A DNA stretch of 28,381 nucleotides from Christensenella sp. UBA7102 (GTDB lineage: Bacteria; Bacillota; Clostridia; Christensenellales; UBA1750): positions 1 through 28,381 of the forward strand of contig DKYK01000044.1 in assembly GCA_002492415.1 (NCBI GenBank), read 5' to 3'. This document shows, in pieces, positions 23,828-28,381 of this stretch (position 1 is its first letter; each line of letters opens with the position of its first letter). The notes beneath the pieces are model-generated. The model was given only the letters and a program-made list of their open reading frames with translations, did not search any database and was not told the origin of the DNA. The position numbers and the translations under genes are program-made.

Positions 23828-25168
23828 TTACAGCCCCAGCATCGCCTTTGCAAAACAAAAATACACCAGCAAACTCGCCGTATCCACCAGCGTAGTGATC
23901 AGCGGACTTGCCATCACCGCCGGATCCAGGCGGCACTGCTTGGCCAACAGCGGCAGCAGCGCGCCAGCGCACTTGGCGCAGATCACCGTCGCCAGCAACG
24001 ACAGGCTCACCACCAGCGCCACCTGCGCGCCCACGCCCTCGAAGAGCAGGATGCGCGCGAAGTTGACCGCCGCCAGCGCCGCACCTACGATGAGGCTCAC
24101 GCGCAGCTCTTTCCACAGCACGCGCAGCGCATCTTTGGGTAGGATCTCCCCCAGCGCCAGGCCGCGCGTCACCATCACCGACGCTTGCGAGCCGCAGTTG
24201 CCGCCCGTGTCCATCAGCATCGGGATGAACGCGGTCAGCATCACCGCCGACTGCAGCACCTGTTCAAACGCCGATATGATGCGTCCCGAAATCGTCGCCG
24301 AGATCATCAGCACCAGCAGCCAGATGATACGGCTCTTGGCCAGCTGCAGCGGCCCGATGCTCAGATAGGGCTTCTCCTGCGGCGTAATGGCCGCCATGAT
24401 CTCCATGTCCTCGGTGTCCTCCCGCTCGATGACGTCCAGCACGTCGTCCACGGTGATCATGCCCACCAATCTCCCCTCGCTGTCCACCACGGGCATCTGC
24501 GCCACATCGTAGCGCCGGAACGCCGCCGCGACCTCTTCCTGATCCACCTGCGTGCCCACCGACACCACCCGCGCGTCGCGGACGTCTGACACGCGGTGGA
24601 TCTGCTCGGCGCACACCAGGTCGATCAGCCGCACCGCGCCCGTCAGGTGCCGCGTGTTGTCGATGGTGTACAGCACGTCCGCGTTCTCCGCCCTCGGTCC
24701 GCGCTTTCTTACGCAATCCAACGCTTGCCCAACGGTCAGCCGGTCGTGCAGCTCCACAAAGTCCGCCGTCATCAGGCTGCCCGCGCTGTTCTCCGGATAG
24801 CGCAGCAGCGCGGCCAGCTGTGCGCGGCGCTCCCTGTCTGCGCCGTCCAACGCCTTTTTGACCACGCCTGCCGGCGCTTCCTCCAAAAAATCCGCCGCGT
24901 CGTCCGAAGCCAGATGCTCCATCACCTGCCTGACCTCGCCTGCGCGCATCGCGTCGATCAGCGCCTGCTGCCGTTCCGGCGGAAGATACGCAAAGGTCTC
25001 CGCCGCCCTCTCCTTGGGCAGCAGACGAAAGACCAGCAGCGCACGCTCACGCGTGCACGCTTCCATCAGTTCCGCGACATCGGGCGCATGAAGCGCCTCC
25101 AGCCGCATGCGCAGCATTCCCAGTTGATTTTTCTCGATCAACCCCTGCAAGCGCTCCTTCATCTCCAT
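23828..25168 (-). CDS. mgtE: Magnesium transporter MgtE
   Basis: 446 residues, the usual MgtE size. The N-terminal superhelical domain (LLVFRLLPKERAAETFAYLPPERQQ, DDAADFLEE) is followed by two CBS domains (AGSLMTADFVEL; VDSEGRLVGMITVDDVLDVI) and a five-helix membrane domain with the ion-pathway segments FIPMLMDTGGNCGSQAS and PLITTLVDTASLLVYF. It forms a dimeric, Mg2+-gated channel in the cytoplasmic membrane. ATG 25168 follows AAAGGAGTGTGAACCCA; a second ATG two codons later is possible. It has a leader of about 275 nt with an upstream ORF and its own promoter, discussed separately. Confidence 0.96.
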   Translation of the reverse strand: MEMKERLQGLIEKNQLGMLRMRLEALHAPDVAELMEACTRERALLVFRLLPKERAAETFAYLPPERQQALIDAMRAGEVRQVMEHLASDDAADFLEEAPAGVVKKALDGADRERRAQLAALLRYPENSAGSLMTADFVELHDRLTVGQALDCVRKRGPRAENADVLYTIDNTRHLTGAVRLIDLVCAEQIHRVSDVRDARVVSVGTQVDQEEVAAAFRRYDVAQMPVVDSEGRLVGMITVDDVLDVIEREDTEDMEIMAAITPQEKPYLSIGPLQLAKSRIIWLLVLMISATISGRIISAFEQVLQSAVMLTAFIPMLMDTGGNCGSQASVMVTRGLALGEILPKDALRVLWKELRVSLIVGAALAAVNFARILLFEGVGAQVALVVSLSLLATVICAKCAGALLPLLAKQCRLDPAVMASPLITTLVDTASLLVYFCFAKAMLGL

Positions 25169-25323
25169 TGGGTTCACACTCCTTTCTGCTCCTTCGCGCG
25201 TCGATTTGCGGGCTTTCTCACACGCAAAAAACACGCGCCCCCGATGCACGCATTTCGCGGCATCGTTTGCCCGTGGAAGGATAAAAGGCAGTCCGGCAGA
25301 GTATCCCCCGCAGATGCGCCTGG

Positions 25324-25398
25324 CTATGTCCGATTCGTGACCCTGTGAACAGGCGCGGCGGGTTCTGTGCCGGAGCACCGTTTATCGTTCCCGTCCAT
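25324..25398 (-). CDS. Upstream leader ORF of mgtE, 24 residues
   Basis: ATG 25398 follows GGAGGTGACCTGA, one of the best ribosome binding sites in the window, and ends at TAG 25324-25326. The peptide starts MDGNDKRCSG and contains TEPAAP before a basic end. It lies inside the 5' leader of mgtE, overlaps no other gene, and is followed by 155 nt before the mgtE start. In Salmonella a short leader peptide (MgtL) with acidic and proline codons controls an Mg2+ transporter; a similar role here is inference only. Confidence 0.45.
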   Translation of the reverse strand: MDGNDKRCSGTEPAAPVHRVTNRT

Positions 25399-25423
25399 TC
25401 AGGTCACCTCCGTCATAAAAAAT

Positions 25424-25451
25424 GAGATGCGGGAAAATCTCCCTGCATCTC
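25424..25451 (-). terminator. Hairpin with T6 run just downstream of the mgtE promoter
   Basis: On the minus strand GAGATGC (25445-25451) pairs with GCATCTC (25424-25430), and GGGA pairs with TCCC inside. ATTTTTTATG follows. It is the natural terminator of the operon ending at 25496. Its first arm touches the -10 box of the mgtE promoter, so transcripts starting there lack most of this arm. Confidence 0.8.
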
Positions 25452-25480
25452 AGTGTACGCCCCCGCGTACAATTTGTCAA
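25452..25480 (-). promoter_or_regulatory. Promoter of mgtE
   Basis: On the minus strand, TTGACA (25475-25480), 17 nt, TACACT (25452-25457). It lies between the stop of the small membrane protein gene (25496) and the terminator hairpin. The expected start is near 25445. Confidence 0.75.
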
Positions 25481-25495
25481 TGAAAAAACTTTCCG

Positions 25496-25774
25496 TCATT
25501 CCTCTTCGCGCTCCCGGCGCATTTCGCGGATGCGGATGCTCGCGTTGACCACCGACCAGACGAAGGCCAGCCCCACGACCACCGCCAACGCGATGATGAG
25601 GTTCTTGCCCAGCGCCGTGCCGCCCACCTTAACGGCCGTCAAGAACATCAGCGCCGCGCCCGCCACAATGACGGCCAGGCAGATATTGCCCTGCTTTTTG
25701 AACCGGGCCTCTCGCTGCCGGATGAGCTCCCTGCGCTCCTCCTCGCGTTTCTTCTGCTTGTTTTCCTTTTTCAC
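25496..25774 (-). CDS. Small membrane protein with coiled, charged ends
   Basis: 92 residues starting at GTG 25774, preceded by AAAGGGAGGATCGCT; a GTG at 25798 lacks a site. The N-terminal third is highly charged (KKENKQKKREEERRELIRQREARFKKQ), probably helical. It is followed by two membrane segments (ICLAVIVAGAALMFLTAV; LIIALAVVVGLAFVWSVV) and a basic/acidic tail. I recognise no family. It starts 14 nt after the hemZ stop, so it is the last gene of the dtd-hemZ operon. Confidence 0.8.
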   Translation of the reverse strand: MKKENKQKKREEERRELIRQREARFKKQGNICLAVIVAGAALMFLTAVKVGGTALGKNLIIALAVVVGLAFVWSVVNASIRIREMRREREEE

Positions 25775-25788
25775 AGCGATCCTCCCTT

Positions 25789-27201
25789 TTAGTTCCACAA
25801 TGCACGCTTGCGCTGCGCCATTTCATCCACGCGCGCGATATACTGCTCGATGTTTTTGACGTTGGGCGCCCGCTCGATGCGCCGCGCCGCCGGGTACAGC
25901 CACTTGGAGATGGCTCCCGCACCGAACGCCGCGATGGGCGCAATCTCCTCCATGATGTCCACATTGTAGATGGATGGCGCGCCGGGCCTGCAGTACCCTA
26001 CGTTTTCCAGGTTGCCCGCCATGTACTTCTGCCGGTAGAGGTAATAGGGCGACAGCCCCATGCCTCGTGCCGCGCGCGCCGCCAGCGTCACCATCTCCTG
26101 CGCCGCGCTCTCGTCCGCGGTGTAGCCCTCCGTACGCAGCGCCGCTGCCCGCTTGATGGCCAGCGTGTGCACCGTCAGGTTGTCGGGCGCAAGGCGCGCC
26201 ACGCGCTCCAGCGTGTACTTCACGTCGTCCAGCGTCTCGCCCGGCAGCGCCATGATCAGATCCATGTTGATGACCGCAAAGTCCATGTCGCGCATCATGG
26301 CGTAAACCCGCTCAATGTCCGCCGCCGTGTGCGCGCGCCCCACGCGTTGAAGCGTCTCGTCGCACATGGTCTGCGGATTGAGCGATACGCGTCCCACGCC
26401 GCGGCTTCGCAGCATGCGCAGCATGTCCTCATCGATGGTATCGGGCCGCCCCGCCTCCACCGTAAACTCCTTTGCGCCCGGGAAGCACTCCAGCGCACAG
26501 TCAATCACCCGCGCCAGCTGGTCCCGCGTCAGCGCCGTAGGGGTCCCGCCTCCGATGTACAGCCCACGAACCCTTTTGCGCCGCAGATCGCCCGCTACCA
26601 GCCGCATCTCGCGCGTCACCGCCTCCACATACGGCTGCGTCAGCTTTCCGCCGTGTTTTAGGTCCGTCGCGGCAAAGGAGCAGTACGAGCATCGCGTCCG
26701 GCAGAATGGAATGCCCACATATACGTCCAGATCGTCCTTGCCCGGCATCTCCATGCCGCTCTGGACGCGCGCCACATCGCGCAGCAGCTCCACCTTTTCC
26801 CTGTCCACGTCAAAGAGCGTCTCCAGATTGCGGCAGGCCGTCTCCTCGTCGTGCCCTGCGGCCAGCTGCTCGTAAAACAGCCGCGTAGGCCGGATGCCCG
26901 TCAGGCTGCCCCACGGCGGCTTGCGCCCCGTCGCCTGCTTCATCGCCTGATACACCGCGTTCTTGGCCGCGCGCTTGCGCAGGCGTTTGTTCTCCAGCTC
27001 GTCCGTGCCGACCGGCGTCAGCGCCGCCGTAGCGCGCGCATTGCCCACCGTCACCACGTGTTCCCGGCCCATCGTGTGCACCACCGTCAGTTCGCCGCCT
27101 GGCTCCTCCGTGATCTCGCATTCGCCAAGGAACAGGCGGATCACGTCGCACAGATCGTTGGTCAGCTCGGGCAGGTCTGTGCGCAGCGTCACCCTCTCCA
27201 T
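25789..27201 (-). CDS. hemZ: Radical SAM coproporphyrinogen dehydrogenase-like HemZ
   Basis: 470 residues. An N-terminal domain of about 155 residues with the HemZ hallmark KPPWGSLTGIRPTRL (94-108) precedes the radical SAM core, with C167, C171 and C174 in GIPFCRTRCSYCSF. YIGGGTPTAL and SLNPQT follow. HemZ is an HemN-like protein of Firmicutes, annotated as an oxygen-independent coproporphyrinogen dehydrogenase; its exact role is unsettled. ATG 27201 follows GAGAGGAGGACTTTGGG and overlaps the end of the MBL gene by 13 nt. It lies in the order dtd - MBL - hemZ seen in many clostridia. Confidence 0.95.
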   Translation of the reverse strand: MERVTLRTDLPELTNDLCDVIRLFLGECEITEEPGGELTVVHTMGREHVVTVGNARATAALTPVGTDELENKRLRKRAAKNAVYQAMKQATGRKPPWGSLTGIRPTRLFYEQLAAGHDEETACRNLETLFDVDREKVELLRDVARVQSGMEMPGKDDLDVYVGIPFCRTRCSYCSFAATDLKHGGKLTQPYVEAVTREMRLVAGDLRRKRVRGLYIGGGTPTALTRDQLARVIDCALECFPGAKEFTVEAGRPDTIDEDMLRMLRSRGVGRVSLNPQTMCDETLQRVGRAHTAADIERVYAMMRDMDFAVINMDLIMALPGETLDDVKYTLERVARLAPDNLTVHTLAIKRAAALRTEGYTADESAAQEMVTLAARAARGMGLSPYYLYRQKYMAGNLENVGYCRPGAPSIYNVDIMEEIAPIAAFGAGAISKWLYPAARRIERAPNVKNIEQYIARVDEMAQRKRALWN

Positions 27202-27785
27202 CCCAAAGTCCTCCTCTCGGCCTCGATGGTGGTCTCCACGCCGTGGCCAGGGTGCACGCGGCTGTCGCCCGGCAGCCCCAGCAGCCGCATCAGCGATTCG
27301 CGCAGCGCCTGCACGTCCCCGCCCGGGAAGTCCGTGCGCCCGTAGCTGCCCTGGAACATCGTGTCCCCCGAAAACAGCTCTTTTTCCTTCCAGTCGTACA
27401 AGCACAGCCCGCCCGGCGTGTGTCCCGGCGTGTGCAGCGCCTCAAAGCCCATAAACTCCTGTCCATCCTCAAGGAACACCGGCTGCTTGTCCGCAACATA
27501 CGGCTCACTCCATAGCCCCGACAGATTGCGCATCGGGTCGCGCAGCAGCGCCTCATCTCCCCGGTGCAGGTACACCTTCTCCACCGGCAAATCATTCAGT
27601 GCCAGCATATGGTCAAAATGCGCGTGCGTCAGCAGCACCGCGTCCAACGCCCATCCCCGCGCGTCCAGCGCGTCCAGGATCACTCCCGCGTCCGCCGCCG
27701 GGTCGATGGCCAGCGTGCCCTGTTCCCGGTGCACCAGGTAGCAGTTGGTGGAAAGCGCCCCCAGCTCCAGCCTTACGACCTGCAT
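27189..27785 (-). CDS. MBL-fold hydrolase (glyoxalase II-like)
   Basis: 198 residues with HAHFDH at 54-59, HTPGHTPGG, FSGDTMF and HPGHG: the complete metal site of the hydroxyacylglutathione hydrolase-like group. Bacillota usually lack glutathione, so the thiol partner, if any, is unknown. The ATG at 27785 overlaps the TGA of dtd by one base, with GGGGAGGTTGTTCTG as ribosome binding site inside dtd. Cytoplasmic. The conserved neighbourhood with dtd and hemZ is known, but the reason for it is not. Confidence 0.93.
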   Translation of the reverse strand: MQVVRLELGALSTNCYLVHREQGTLAIDPAADAGVILDALDARGWALDAVLLTHAHFDHMLALNDLPVEKVYLHRGDEALLRDPMRNLSGLWSEPYVADKQPVFLEDGQEFMGFEALHTPGHTPGGLCLYDWKEKELFSGDTMFQGSYGRTDFPGGDVQALRESLMRLLGLPGDSRVHPGHGVETTIEAERRTLGWRG

Positions 27786-28234
27786 CAGAACAACCTCCCC
27801 GTGTCGTAGAGTATGGTCACCGGTCCGTCGTTGACCAACTCCACCTGCATGTCCGTGCGGAACACGCCCGTCTTGCACACAACGCCGCTCTCGCGCACGC
27901 GGGCCACACATCTTTCGTACAGCGGGTCGGCGTCCTCGGGCCGCGCCGCCGCGATGAAGCTGGGCCGCTTGCCATGCCGCGCGTCGCCCAACAGTGTAAA
28001 CTGCGACACCGCCAAAATCTCCCCGCCCACATCCTGCACGCTGCGGTTGAGCTTGCCCGCTTCATCCTCAAAGATGCGCAGGCCCACCATCTTGTCCGCC
28101 GCGTTAACGGCATCCTGCTCGGTATCGCCCGCCTCCACGCCGATGAGTACCATCAATCCCCTGCCGATGCTCGAAACCATCTCCCCGCCAATGCTCACCG
28201 ACGCGCGAGTCACCCGCTGCACAACGATTCTCAT
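27785..28234 (-). CDS. dtd: D-aminoacyl-tRNA deacylase
   Basis: 149 residues, the normal length. It has MRIVVQRVTRASVSI at the start, SQFTL at 77-81, GKRPSF and the cross-subunit motif NDGPVT at 135-140. Dtd is a homodimer that removes D-amino acids or glycine from mischarged tRNA, a translation proofreading step. ATG 28234 follows GAGGGAGTTTGTGCT; the open frame extends upstream without a better site. It is the first gene of the operon visible here; no promoter is evident in 28235-28381, so the transcript may begin outside the window. Confidence 0.96.
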   Translation of the reverse strand: MRIVVQRVTRASVSIGGEMVSSIGRGLMVLIGVEAGDTEQDAVNAADKMVGLRIFEDEAGKLNRSVQDVGGEILAVSQFTLLGDARHGKRPSFIAAARPEDADPLYERCVARVRESGVVCKTGVFRTDMQVELVNDGPVTILYDTGRLF

Positions 28235-28332
28235 AGCACAAACTCCCTCTCTGAACCAACAGGGCGAGCCAGCGACCCAGCCCGCCCCGCGTCTTTCGCA
28301 CAAACTTCCCCTAGAGGATCCCGGGGGTTCCT

Positions 28333-28351
28333 AAGGGGGCCGCACCCCCTT
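28333..28351. repeat. Short GC-rich hairpin, possible REP-like element
   Basis: AAGGGGG (28333-28339) pairs with CCCCCTT (28345-28351) over a 5-nt loop, followed on the plus strand by GGTTTCGTTT. It may be a terminator for a plus-strand gene to the left that is not visible, or an intergenic repeat. The surrounding 28235-28381 has no gene. Confidence 0.4.
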
Positions 28352-28381
28352 GGTTTCGTTTCGCAGGCGGGGGCGTGTACC

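Noticed and set aside
25169..25450. M-box magnesium riboswitch before mgtE
   Set aside because: The expected conserved core of the M-box could not be recognised by eye; only short, scattered similarity (ACGGTGCTCCGG) was seen. A covariance search is needed to exclude it fully.
28311..28330. Similarity of CTAGAGGATCCC to a cloning-vector polylinker
   Set aside because: Only about 12 bases match, and the flanks differ and continue as natural GC-rich sequence beside dtd. Chance is more likely than contamination.
1..28381. tRNA, rRNA, CRISPR, integrase or insertion-sequence features
   Set aside because: No cloverleaf or T-loop consensus, no spaced direct repeats, no transposase and no target-site duplications were recognised.

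Overview
The window looks like chromosomal DNA of a GC-rich member of the Bacillota, most likely class Clostridia. The signs are strong AGGAGG-type ribosome binding sites, TTGACA/TATAAT-type promoters, and the gene order dtd - MBL hydrolase - hemZ, which is typical of clostridial genomes. A cytoplasmic GH29 fucosidase would fit a gut or glycan-using lifestyle, but that is inference. No tRNA, rRNA, CRISPR array, integrase or transposase was seen.

Layout. (1) 1-518: the 3' end of a gene made of near-identical 57-bp (19-residue) tandem repeats, then two hairpin terminators. (2) 525-2321, minus: a COG1313-type radical SAM enzyme and a PAP2 phosphatase in one operon. (3) 2462-4041, plus: a phage-type terminase pair with no other phage genes; the large subunit keeps its ATPase and nuclease residues. 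(4) 4108-5794, minus: a translationally coupled TIM-barrel epimerase-like protein and MBL hydrolase, with a clear promoter. (5) 5962-9546, minus: a MATE exporter, a TetR regulator and a radical SAM protein with a Cys-rich C-terminus. (6) 9768-11223, plus: an EamA transporter and a TetR regulator in one operon. (7) 11419-12963, plus: a PutP-like Na+/proline symporter. (8) 13093-14564, plus: a serine hydrolase gene broken by a frameshift. (9) 14725-17248, minus: a lipoprotein gene and an AT-richer, decayed gene for a secreted protein (frameshift plus two in-frame stops) that still has a near-consensus promoter. (10) 17559-19357, minus: smpB and a GH29 alpha-L-fucosidase. (11) 19449-23617, minus: an ABC exporter operon with one ATPase and two tandem copies of a permease pair. 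(12) 23828-25168, minus: mgtE with a long leader that holds a short upstream ORF and a promoter abutting a terminator hairpin. (13) 25496-28234, minus: a compact operon dtd - MBL hydrolase - hemZ - small membrane protein.

Working together: two transporter/TetR units (MATE and EamA) probably handle toxic compounds or metabolites. SmpB and Dtd are translation quality-control factors. HemZ is a heme-related radical SAM enzyme. The features most worth a second look are the terminal repeat protein, the orphan terminase, the duplicated ABC permease pair and the mgtE leader. None of them amounts to a proven new system from sequence alone.
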